From Treponema sp. UBA1240 (GTDB lineage Bacteria > Spirochaetota > Spirochaetia > Treponematales > Treponemataceae), in the NCBI GenBank assembly GCA_002308875.1, contig DBWK01000140.1:1-5630 (forward strand): a stretch of 5,630 bases of DNA, written 5' to 3'. A model generated the notes under the pieces. It did no database searches. It saw only the letters and a program-made list of their open reading frames with translations, and had not been told where the DNA came from. Each line of letters starts with the position of its first letter. The first letter of the stretch is position 1. The position numbers were made by a program, and so were the translations under genes. Shown here piece after piece: positions 1-5,011 of this stretch.

Positions 1-159
1 CAATTTGCAAACAAATCATTACTAAGTATTAACGGTGCTTTAAAAAATAGTAAAAAAACGAAAGTATTATCAATCATCCCAGTCTTTGAAATATTTACAA
101 ACCTAAATAAAACGTTTAACAACTTAAATACTATGTGTTATTATATAATTAAGGGTTAA
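1..159 (+). other. Open reading frame entering from the left edge, unassigned
   Basis: Frame 1 is open from the first base to a TAA at 157-159, giving 52 codons rich in Asn, Lys, Ile and Leu. The other two plus frames close within the first 30 bases. In DNA this AT-rich such a run is somewhat unlikely by chance but not decisive. It stops 3 bases before the ATG of the DUF4160-like stub, a spacing that would fit the end of an upstream gene in the same operon. I recognise no family. It could be the tail of a real or decayed gene, or simply noncoding DNA. Confidence 0.22.
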
Positions 160-162
160 ACA

Positions 163-207
163 ATGCCGATCTTGAGCAGATTTTACGGACTATCACTATA
201 TATATAA
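163..207 (+). pseudogene. DUF4160-family N-terminal stub (truncated)
   Basis: ATG at 163 opens a 14-codon frame reading MPILSRFYGLSLYI and then two stops (205-210). This matches, as I recall the family, the conserved opening of DUF4160 proteins (M-P-x-I-S-x-F-Y-G-I-x-I-Y/R-M), which normally continue into a histidine-rich D-H-x-P-P-H-F-H stretch and run to about 80-100 residues. Here only 20 bases separate the first stop from the next gene, so the body is missing rather than frameshifted. An AAGGG at 151-155 gives a plausible ribosome binding site 7 bases upstream. DUF4160 genes are commonly found directly before DUF2442 genes, and that is the case here, which strengthens the call. It could instead be a short leader peptide that resembles the family by chance. 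Confidence 0.6.
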
Positions 208-227
208 TAATATAATGGAAGATAATT

Positions 228-464
228 ATGAAATGGCAGATAATAGAAGTTAAACCAACGAGAGATTATAAACTGATTCTCACTTTTAAAGACGGTGATA
301 AAAGGATATTTAATTTTTCTCCTATGCTGGAGTACAAAATAAATAAACCTCTTAGAAACATTAACTTATTCATGAAAGCAAAAGTACATCATAATACTGT
401 TATGTGGAATGAGGATCTTGATTTGTGTCCTGAATATCTTTATGAAAACAGCGAAAAAATATAA
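228..464 (+). CDS. DUF2442 family protein
   Basis: Encodes a 78-residue soluble protein with the DUF2442 pattern: an N-terminal strand leading to a D-Y-K-L-x-L-T-F-x-D-G-D segment (residues 13-24), then R-x-F-N-F-S-P-M-L (26-34), L-R-N-I-N-L-F (42-48), and the closing V-M-W-N-E-D-L-D-L-C-P-E-Y-L-Y (58-72). Length is typical. GGAAGA at 217-222 lies 5 bases before the ATG and supports this start. The biochemical role is not established. The family is usually paired with DUF4160, and the pair has been suggested to resemble a toxin-antitoxin-like module, which I cannot confirm from sequence. The upstream partner here is reduced to a 14-codon stub, so this copy is orphaned. No membrane segment or signal peptide is visible. 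Confidence 0.82.
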   Translation: MKWQIIEVKPTRDYKLILTFKDGDKRIFNFSPMLEYKINKPLRNINLFMKAKVHHNTVMWNEDLDLCPEYLYENSEKI

Positions 465-555
465 CAAAAGCAAATGTAATGAACATGAAGGAAAAACTTC
501 AAAACCTATTGAATACAGTTACTATGAAAAATTCAGGAGATTTGTAAATGAATAA
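442..555 (+). other. Possible 37-codon small ORF bridging two genes
   Basis: ATG at 442 inside the end of the DUF2442 gene opens a 37-codon frame in another register. It crosses the whole intergenic gap and stops at 553-555, inside the start of the lipoprotein gene. The product is basic with an aromatic, charged tail (KPIEYSYYEKFRRFVNE). No ribosome binding site precedes it, so translation would need coupling to DUF2442. A competing 22-codon frame (479-547) in the lipoprotein's register ends in TAA directly against the lipoprotein ATG. Either may be chance; the tail of the 37-codon frame looks more protein-like. It could also be the remains of a third gene of this accessory cassette. Confidence 0.2.
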
Positions 556-1591
556 CAGAATTTACCTCTTTATTTTACTTGCTACCTGCTGTTCATTATT
601 TTGTTGTAAGAAAACCAATAAAATCCAGACAGTTGAGAAAAATGTTGAAGTTAAAGACAACACTTCTGTAAAAATAACTGAAGACTTACAGACAGTAAAT
701 GAAAATTCAGAACAGAAGGATAATAAAGCTGAAAAAAACACAATTGACGCATTAAGCGTTTACAAAAAAATTGATGCTCTCGGCTATCAGAACGAAGATA
801 TTTTAAAAGTAAATTATCGCAAAGGTTCAAGTGACGGTTATTCTTGGCAAGTCAGAGAAATACATTATGACAAAAACGACACAGTCATATCAAAAGAAAA
901 GATGATGTCCACAACATGGCTGCTTGATGAAGAAATCGATCACTCGGTTCGACTTCTTTTTTATGCAGACGACTATTTTATGATTGGTTCATATCATACC
1001 GGCCCATCTGCTTTCGGAAAATATAAAATAGAAAATGGAAAATGTATTCTTTTGCCAATTGATTATGATTCCAGAAGAGATTTTTACAGTTCTATTTTTA
1101 CAGGCGATGAAATTGTCTGTGAGTTAAAATTTAAAAGCGAGAATGTGCATTTTGACAATGAACTTTGGCTGAACGGAATAAGATTTTTCCCGGCTGGTTG
1201 TTATAAAACAAACGGATCTTCTGCTATTGTCGCTAACATAAATGTAATTGTGGAACGTACAAAAAAAGTCTTAACAGACAACGTAAAATTCCGTACAGCT
1301 CCAAATACAAAAGCAGAGACACAAGTATCAGAAGTATATGAAGAATTGTTCTATAATTTGCCGAATTGGAAAAAAACAGACTGTCTTATCAAAGGTACTG
1401 ATGTTTCGGTATATGCTCGAACGGAAATACCAGATACAATCGACGGTATTACAGCTTATTGGTACTATGTTTCTATGCCTACTATCAGCGAGTATAATCA
1501 ATACGGCTGGATTTTTGGCGGATGGTTTGAGGATTATGATGAAAGCAAAAAAGACGAATACCGTGCAATAATGAAAAAGCAATTTGAATGA
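548..1591 (+). CDS. Probable lipoprotein with C-terminal SH3-like domain
   Basis: 347 residues. The N terminus has Arg at 4, a hydrophobic core at 5-18 and a cysteine cluster (C14, C15, C19, C20) before a Lys-rich region, as in a lipoprotein signal peptide. C20 followed by KK is the likeliest acylated residue, but the preceding L-F-C is a poor match to the classical lipobox and fits only the looser spirochaete form. Residues 21-66 are a charged, low-complexity tether. Residues 67-220 form an unassigned beta-rich domain. Residues 240-328 look like a bacterial SH3-type domain: V-L-T-D-N-V-K-F-R-T-A-P near 241-252, a K-G-T-D-V-S-V strand at 282-288, and Y-W-Y-Y-V at 304-308 leading to Y-G-W-I-F-G-G-W-F at 319-327. 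AGGAGA at 535-540 sits 7 bases before the ATG. It is AT-rich like the DUF2442 gene. Likely membrane-anchored and envelope-facing; ligand unknown. Confidence 0.82.
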   Translation: MNNRIYLFILLATCCSLFCCKKTNKIQTVEKNVEVKDNTSVKITEDLQTVNENSEQKDNKAEKNTIDALSVYKKIDALGYQNEDILKVNYRKGSSDGYSWQVREIHYDKNDTVISKEKMMSTTWLLDEEIDHSVRLLFYADDYFMIGSYHTGPSAFGKYKIENGKCILLPIDYDSRRDFYSSIFTGDEIVCELKFKSENVHFDNELWLNGIRFFPAGCYKTNGSSAIVANINVIVERTKKVLTDNVKFRTAPNTKAETQVSEVYEELFYNLPNWKKTDCLIKGTDVSVYARTEIPDTIDGITAYWYYVSMPTISEYNQYGWIFGGWFEDYDESKKDEYRAIMKKQFE

Positions 1592-1599
1592 GCGGATAC

Positions 1600-1627
1600 T
1601 TGAAAGATTTTAAAAGCCGGTTACAAT
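1600..1627 (+). promoter_or_regulatory. Predicted sigma-70-like promoter for the 133-residue gene
   Basis: TTGAAA at 1600-1605 and TACAAT at 1622-1627 each match the consensus at 5 of 6 bases and are 16 bases apart. Counting the -10 end as -7 puts +1 at 1634, the A of the downstream ATG. No Shine-Dalgarno sequence is visible in the 30 bases before that ATG, so the transcript may be leaderless. Inferred from sequence only. Confidence 0.5.
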
Positions 1628-1633
1628 TGATTT

Positions 1634-2035
1634 ATGGCTGATATCAGAAAATTTTATGCAGACGTGCAGCGGTGTCTTAAACACGAGCGGGCGTCTTCTC
1701 CCAAATACAACGGCATAAAAGCAGCAAAAGCGGTTGCAGACCTGTTTTTGTCATACGCGGCGGGCATGGGTGATTTGCCGCGTTCCATGATGCAGTATTG
1801 GGAAGAAAAATACATACAAACCTCATCCGCGCCCGACAACGAGCCAACTCCGGAACATGTTGACTGGCTTGCAAACTGTCTTTCGTTCATGGACGGAACA
1901 ATGGATTCATCACAGGATTTTTCGCCTGAGGATTGGAAAGAACTGAAAGACTTTGTAAATTACGAAGCCGAAGCACTGCCTCTTACGGAACTCTCGGCAA
2001 TGATGACAACACTGGTAAATAAAAAGGTTTTGTAG
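1634..2035 (+). CDS. Hypothetical protein, 133 residues
   Basis: Encodes a soluble, probably mostly helical protein that I do not recognise. Visible features are an amphipathic N terminus (A-D-I-R-K-F-Y-A-D-V), a small-residue helix around 28-44 (K-A-A-K-A-V-A-D-L-F-L-S-Y-A-A), an acidic middle (P-D-N-E-P-T-P-E-H-V-D-W at 67-78), and a second acidic helix around 97-115. There is no signal peptide, membrane span or catalytic motif. The start is well fixed: an in-frame TGA lies at 1628-1630 and the next Met is near residue 45. There is no Shine-Dalgarno sequence, but a good promoter is placed so that the ATG would be the first transcribed codon. G+C is much higher than in the lipoprotein gene upstream and like that of purD and pyr, so it appears to belong to the core chromosome. 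It converges on a tRNA gene 38 bases downstream. Confidence 0.72.
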   Translation: MADIRKFYADVQRCLKHERASSPKYNGIKAAKAVADLFLSYAAGMGDLPRSMMQYWEEKYIQTSSAPDNEPTPEHVDWLANCLSFMDGTMDSSQDFSPEDWKELKDFVNYEAEALPLTELSAMMTTLVNKKVL

Positions 2036-2073
2036 TTTTTTAATCGGTGAGAAAAATACGGTAAAATGGGGAA

Positions 2074-2147
2074 TGGGCCCACCTGGACTTGAACCAGGGA
2101 CCGACGGATTATGAGTCCGCAGCTCTAACCAACTGAGCTATAGGCCC
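2074..2147 (-). tRNA. tRNA-Ile2 (anticodon CAT, likely lysidine-modified)
   Basis: The minus strand folds into a complete 74-base cloverleaf: acceptor GGGCCTA with TGGGCCC (one U-G wobble), D arm GCTC/GAGC, anticodon stem GCGGA/TCCGT around loop CTCATAA, and T arm CCTGG/CCAGG around TTCAAGT. The anticodon CAT occupies 2111-2113 on the plus strand. CAT could mean initiator Met, elongator Met or Ile2. The G1-C72 pair argues against a typical bacterial initiator. The acceptor opening GGGCCTATAGCTCAG resembles tRNA-Ile(GAT), and C4-G69 plus C5-G68 pairs fit substrates of TilS, which converts C34 to lysidine so that AUA is read. A73 is followed by TTC, so CCA must be added by nucleotidyltransferase. 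Elongator Met remains the main alternative for the amino acid. Confidence 0.93.
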
Positions 2148-2150
2148 GAA

Positions 2151-2166
2151 GCGTTGATAACAACGC
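2151..2166. repeat. Inverted repeat between purD and the tRNA gene
   Basis: GCGTTG (2151-2156) and CAACGC (2161-2166) form a perfect 6-bp stem with an ATAA loop. It is flanked on the plus strand by an A-rich tract at 2168-2177. Seen from purD and the tRNA (minus strand), the T-tract comes before the hairpin, so it is not a standard intrinsic terminator in either direction. It would lie in the 5' leader of the tRNA precursor, 3 bases before the mature 5' end. Confidence 0.5.
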
Positions 2167-2170
2167 TAAA

Positions 2171-2200
2171 AAAATAACATAAAACCAATCAGATAGTCAA
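2171..2200 (-). promoter_or_regulatory. Possible promoter of the tRNA gene
   Basis: On the minus strand TTGACT (plus positions 2195-2200, 5 of 6 matches to consensus) is followed after 17-18 bases by TTATTT or TATTTT (2171-2177, weaker). It begins 4 bases past the purD stop codon. The predicted start point falls at about 2164-2165, so the precursor would begin with the small hairpin ahead of the tRNA. Read-through from purD is the alternative. Confidence 0.4.
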
Positions 2201-2204
2201 CCGG

Positions 2205-3563
2205 TTAAAGCTCGCCTGATTCCGCGGCGCCCGGCAGTCCTATGTCTTTCCTGTAAAACATCTTGTCAAATGAAATCTTTTCCATAGTCTTATATGCAAG
2301 ATCATAGGCTTTTTCAAACGAATCGCCGAATGCGGAAGCCGCAAGTACGCGTCCGCCTGTTGTAACAAGCTTTTGTTTGTCTTCCTTTGAATAATCAGCA
2401 CCCGCAATGAATATTTTGACCGCCGCATCCTTTGTTTCCGGCAGATGGATTTCTTTTCCCTTTTCGTAAGCAGCAGGATACCCGCCCGAAACTGCAACCG
2501 GTGAACATACAAAGCCTTTCTTCCACTTGAATTTAGGCGCAAACGCTTTTAATGTTCCTGTCTGCTGCACATCAGCAATGGCAGTACACATCTCCGCAAA
2601 ATCGCAGTCCATAAGCGGCAGCAAAGCCTGTGTTTCAGGGTCTCCCAGACGCACATTGTATTCCAAAAGCTTGGGACCGTCTTTGCACAGCATAACGCCA
2701 AAAAAGATAAAGCCCCTGTAGTCCCATTTTTCATCAATAAGACCTTTCAGCGTAGGCTGAACAATATTTTCGTCGAACAGCTTCAGCTGCTCATCAGTAA
2801 CATCACTAAGCGGTGTAACAGCGCCCATTCCGCCGGTATTAGGACCTTTTGCTCCATCCATCAGGCGTTTGTGGTCGCGTGCCGGTACAAACGGCAGTAT
2901 GCAGGCTTTTCCTGCAGCTGCAAGCTCCGGTGTAACCGAAACAGCCGCCATAACGGAAATTTCTACACCCTGCAGATAATCTTCTATTACAAGCTTGCTT
3001 CCGGCCTTTCCGAGAGTGTTATCCTGCATAAAGTCTTTAACGGCGGCAAGTGCCGTTTTTTCATCGGGAGCAACTACAACTCCTTTTCCGGCTGCAAGAC
3101 CGTCAGCCTTTATTACAATGGGTGCTCCATGCTTTTTAATGTATGCAGCGGCACTTTCCGCATCCGTAAAAGTCTCGCTGGCAGCTGAGGCAACCCCGTA
3201 TTTTTTCATGAATGTTTTTGCAGTATCCTTACTGGCTTCAAGTTCAGCTCCCTTAAGCTTTGCACCGACAACAGGAATCCAGCATTGCCAGATTTGATCC
3301 GCAATGCCTTCCGCAAGCGGATTTTCCGGTCCTACAACTACCATATCAACCTGCTCAAATGAAGCAACCTGCGAAACAGCGTCAATTCCTTTTAAGTCAA
3401 CGGTATAATCGCAGTCAGCGGGATTTATGTTCCTGCATTTTGCTTCCGTTGCAGTTCCACCGTTACCCGGAACACAGATAACTTCATCAACTGAATCACT
3501 CTGAGCCAGTTTCCAGCTTATTGCGTGCTCTCTGCCGCCTGAACCTACTACTAAAATTTTCAT
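2205..3563 (-). CDS. purD: Phosphoribosylamine-glycine ligase (GAR synthetase)
   Basis: Joins glycine to 5-phosphoribosylamine with ATP, giving glycinamide ribonucleotide, the second step of cytosolic de novo purine synthesis. The 452-residue product is slightly longer than the usual 420-430. It opens with the N-terminal domain signature V-V-G-S-G-G-R-E-H-A at 5-14 and P-G-N-G-G-T at 32-37, then V-V-V-G-P-E-N-P-L at 75-83. The ATP-grasp part shows I-K-A-D-G-L-A-A-G-K-G-V at 151-162, E-D-Y-L-Q-G-V-E at 194-201, D-H-K-R at 230-233, G-P-N-T-G-G-M-G at 240-247, and E-Y-N-V-R-L-G-D-P-E-T-Q at 301-312 (usually E-x-N-x-R-x-G-D-P-E-T-Q). A C-terminal T-T-G-G-R-V-L lies at 401-407. No other purine gene adjoins it; it is divergent from pyrB. 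There is no clear Shine-Dalgarno before the ATG, and a promoter predicts transcription starting at the ATG itself. Confidence 0.97.
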   Translation of the reverse strand: MKILVVGSGGREHAISWKLAQSDSVDEVICVPGNGGTATEAKCRNINPADCDYTVDLKGIDAVSQVASFEQVDMVVVGPENPLAEGIADQIWQCWIPVVGAKLKGAELEASKDTAKTFMKKYGVASAASETFTDAESAAAYIKKHGAPIVIKADGLAAGKGVVVAPDEKTALAAVKDFMQDNTLGKAGSKLVIEDYLQGVEISVMAAVSVTPELAAAGKACILPFVPARDHKRLMDGAKGPNTGGMGAVTPLSDVTDEQLKLFDENIVQPTLKGLIDEKWDYRGFIFFGVMLCKDGPKLLEYNVRLGDPETQALLPLMDCDFAEMCTAIADVQQTGTLKAFAPKFKWKKGFVCSPVAVSGGYPAAYEKGKEIHLPETKDAAVKIFIAGADYSKEDKQKLVTTGGRVLAASAFGDSFEKAYDLAYKTMEKISFDKMFYRKDIGLPGAAESGEL

Positions 3564-3569
3564 AATTTC

Positions 3570-3598
3570 ATAATAAAAGAAACAAATGGCTTAGACAA
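3570..3598 (-). promoter_or_regulatory. Predicted purD promoter, possibly leaderless
   Basis: Minus-strand TTGTCT (plus 3593-3598) and TATTAT (plus 3570-3575) are exactly 17 bases apart. If the last base of the -10 box is -7, +1 is 3563, the A of the purD ATG. No AGGAG-like sequence lies in this stretch. Its -35 box overlaps that of the divergent pyrB promoter by five bases. Confidence 0.5.
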
Positions 3599-3621
3599 GT
3601 AGCAGGCTTTTGCGCTATAAT
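3592..3621 (+). promoter_or_regulatory. Predicted pyrBIC promoter
   Basis: TAGACA (3592-3597, 5 of 6 matches to TTGACA) is followed after 18 bases by a perfect TATAAT (3616-3621). The start point is expected near 3628, leaving a leader of about 20 bases. That is too short for a PyrR-type or pyrL-type attenuator, so regulation, if any, would act at initiation or within the coding region. Confidence 0.62.
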
Positions 3622-3638
3622 GAGAAAAATTAAAAAAT

Positions 3639-3644
3639 GAGGTG
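3639..3644 (+). promoter_or_regulatory. pyrB ribosome binding site, decides the start
   Basis: GAGGTG complements the 3' end of 16S rRNA and lies just ahead of the ATG at 3648. The GTG at 3642-3644, which is in frame with pyrB, is part of this site. A start there would leave no Shine-Dalgarno upstream, so ATG 3648 is preferred. Confidence 0.7.
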
Positions 3645-3647
3645 CAA

Positions 3648-4571
3648 ATGCTTGCTGGTCGAAATCTAATAGAACCTTCGAATTTATCAATCGAAGAACT
3701 GGATGAAGTTTTTTCCCTTGCAGAAAAAATCATAGTTGATCCATCCGCTTTTATGGATGTTTGCAAAGGAAAAATTTTAGCTACACTTTTTTTTGAGCCG
3801 AGTACACGTACTCGGCTTTCTTTTGAGGCGGCAATGCTGAGACTGGGTGGCAGTGTTCTGGGTTTTGCAGAAGCAAGCAGCAGTTCTACAACAAAAGGGG
3901 AATCACTTGCCGATACAATTCGTACGGTTTCTTCTTACACGGATATCATCGCCATGCGAAACCCAAAAGAAGGCTCCGCACTCCTTGCAAGTAAGTATTC
4001 CTCTGTACCGGTAATAAATGCCGGTGACGGCGGACACCACCACCCCACACAGACACTCACCGATATGCTTACCATAAGGGCTGAAAAAGGCTCCTTCTCC
4101 GGTATGAAAATAGGGTTGTGCGGCGACCTGAAATTCGGACGCACGGTACACAGCCTTGCAAAAGCCTTGAGCCGCTACCCCAACAACGAATTTGTACTTA
4201 TAAGTCCGCAGGAACTCCAGATACCCGAATACATAACGAGCCAGGTTTTCCGCGCCGCTGGAATCCGGTTTACAACGGAAGAAAGACTGGAGAATGTTAT
4301 ATCGGATTTGGACATTCTCTACATGACAAGGGTCCAGAAAGAGCGTTTCTTTAACGAGCAGGACTACATCAGACTAAAAGACAGCTACATTCTCGACAAA
4401 GAAAAAATGAAACTCGCAAAAAAAACGATGATTGTTCTTCACCCGCTGCCGCGTGTAAACGAGATAGCACCCGAAGTTGATACGGACCCGCGTGCCGTAT
4501 ACTTTAAGCAGGTAAAATACGGAATGTTTGTCCGCATGGCATTAATAGCAAAACTTACAGGAGCATTGTAA
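3648..4571 (+). CDS. pyrB: Aspartate carbamoyltransferase catalytic chain
   Basis: Condenses carbamoyl phosphate with L-aspartate to N-carbamoyl-aspartate, the committed step of pyrimidine synthesis. The 307-residue product matches the usual length (311 in Escherichia coli). Active-site motifs are complete: the carbamoyl phosphate loop F-F-E-P-S-T-R-T-R-L-S-F at 48-59, the mobile loop Lys in T-T-K-G-E-S at 81-86, M-R-N-P-K-E-G at 103-109, H-P-T-Q at 132-135, G-D-L-K-F-G-R-T-V-H-S at 159-169, M-T-R-V-Q-K-E-R at 226-233 (aspartate-binding Arg and Gln), and L-H-P-L-P-R at 264-269. It closely resembles the enterobacterial form that assembles with PyrI, and pyrI follows directly with a TAATG overlap. 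An in-frame GTG six bases upstream is rejected as a start because it lies in the ribosome binding site. A strong hairpin covers the STRTR codons. Confidence 0.97.
   Translation: MLAGRNLIEPSNLSIEELDEVFSLAEKIIVDPSAFMDVCKGKILATLFFEPSTRTRLSFEAAMLRLGGSVLGFAEASSSSTTKGESLADTIRTVSSYTDIIAMRNPKEGSALLASKYSSVPVINAGDGGHHHPTQTLTDMLTIRAEKGSFSGMKIGLCGDLKFGRTVHSLAKALSRYPNNEFVLISPQELQIPEYITSQVFRAAGIRFTTEERLENVISDLDILYMTRVQKERFFNEQDYIRLKDSYILDKEKMKLAKKTMIVLHPLPRVNEIAPEVDTDPRAVYFKQVKYGMFVRMALIAKLTGAL
3796..3824 (+). terminator. Terminator-like hairpin inside pyrB
   Basis: AGCCGAGTA (3796-3804) and TACTCGGCT (3809-3817) form a perfect 9-bp stem closed by the 4-base loop CACG, followed by TTCTTTT to 3824. Eight T bases also precede it (3787-3794). 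Shape and T-tract resemble an intrinsic terminator, though the tract is broken by a C. It lies in frame over the codons of the active-site motif, so it could be coincidence of codon choice rather than a functional site. Confidence 0.35.
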
Positions 4572-5011
4572 TGTTAAATGTTGATACAATAAAAAACGGA
4601 GTTGTAATTGATCACATAAGAGCCGGTGCGGGAATGCAGATTTTCAGCTGGCTGGGACTGGACAAGGCAGATTATTCTGTTGCGCTTATAATGAATGTGG
4701 CTTCTAACCAGATGGGCAGAAAAGACATAATCAAAATTGACAACAATATCAACATTGATTTTTCCGTTCTTGGTTTTATTGACCCGAACATCACGATAAA
4801 CATTATCATGGACGAGAGGATTGCAAAGAAGATTACCCTCAAACTGCCTGAAAAGGTTGAAAACGTAATCAAGTGCAAAAATCCGCGCTGCATAACCAGT
4901 ACCGAAAGCTATATTCCGCATATATTCAAGCTTTCAGACAGAAAACGTGCGGAATACCACTGCGAATACTGCGACGAACTATATCGAGCAGGAGTGGGCG
5001 ATGTGCTCTAA
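4571..5011 (+). CDS. pyrI: Aspartate carbamoyltransferase regulatory chain
   Basis: Non-catalytic, zinc-binding subunit that joins PyrB trimers into the allosteric holoenzyme; in characterised enzymes it binds CTP and UTP as inhibitors and ATP as activator. The 146-residue product is near the usual 150. The N-terminal allosteric domain includes I-K-N-G-V-V-I-D-H-I at 7-16, with the nucleotide-site-type D14-H15, then G-M-Q-I at 21-24 and a Gly-Arg-Lys-Asp segment at 49-52. The C-terminal zinc domain has C102-x4-C107 and C131-x2-C134, the same spacing as E. coli Cys109/114/138/141. The ATG shares one base with the pyrB stop, and AGGAG at 4559-4563 lies 7 bases upstream, so synthesis is probably coupled to that of the catalytic chain. 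All four zinc ligands are intact, so a working holoenzyme is expected; actual effectors cannot be read from the sequence. Confidence 0.96.
   Translation: MLNVDTIKNGVVIDHIRAGAGMQIFSWLGLDKADYSVALIMNVASNQMGRKDIIKIDNNINIDFSVLGFIDPNITINIIMDERIAKKITLKLPEKVENVIKCKNPRCITSTESYIPHIFKLSDRKRAEYHCEYCDELYRAGVGDVL

Noticed and set aside
1328..1582. Frames on both strands inside the lipoprotein gene
   Set aside because: They overlap the SH3-like domain of a gene with a good ribosome binding site and signal peptide; no independent support.
2020..2045. Terminator after the 133-residue gene
   Set aside because: There is a T-run just after the stop codon, but the only stem available is A-U pairs with no G-C, too weak to call.
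2151..2177. Intrinsic terminator after purD
   Set aside because: The hairpin is followed by A bases on the plus strand, and on the minus strand the T-tract comes before the stem, the wrong order for a terminator of either strand.
2871..3297. Two overlapping plus-strand frames of about 100 codons
   Set aside because: Both are antisense to the ATP-grasp region of purD, which carries all expected motifs.
3620..3640. Tiny frame MRKIKK upstream of pyrB as a leader peptide
   Set aside because: Its ATG overlaps the -10 box and lies upstream of the predicted start point, so it would not be transcribed.
3622..3647. PyrR-type attenuator or pyrL-like leader ahead of pyrB
   Set aside because: Only about 20 bases separate the predicted start point from the ATG, which leaves no room for either.
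4574..4921. 115-codon open frame on the minus strand
   Set aside because: Lies wholly antisense to pyrI, whose zinc cysteines and start site are clear; no recognisable family and no sign of independent coding.
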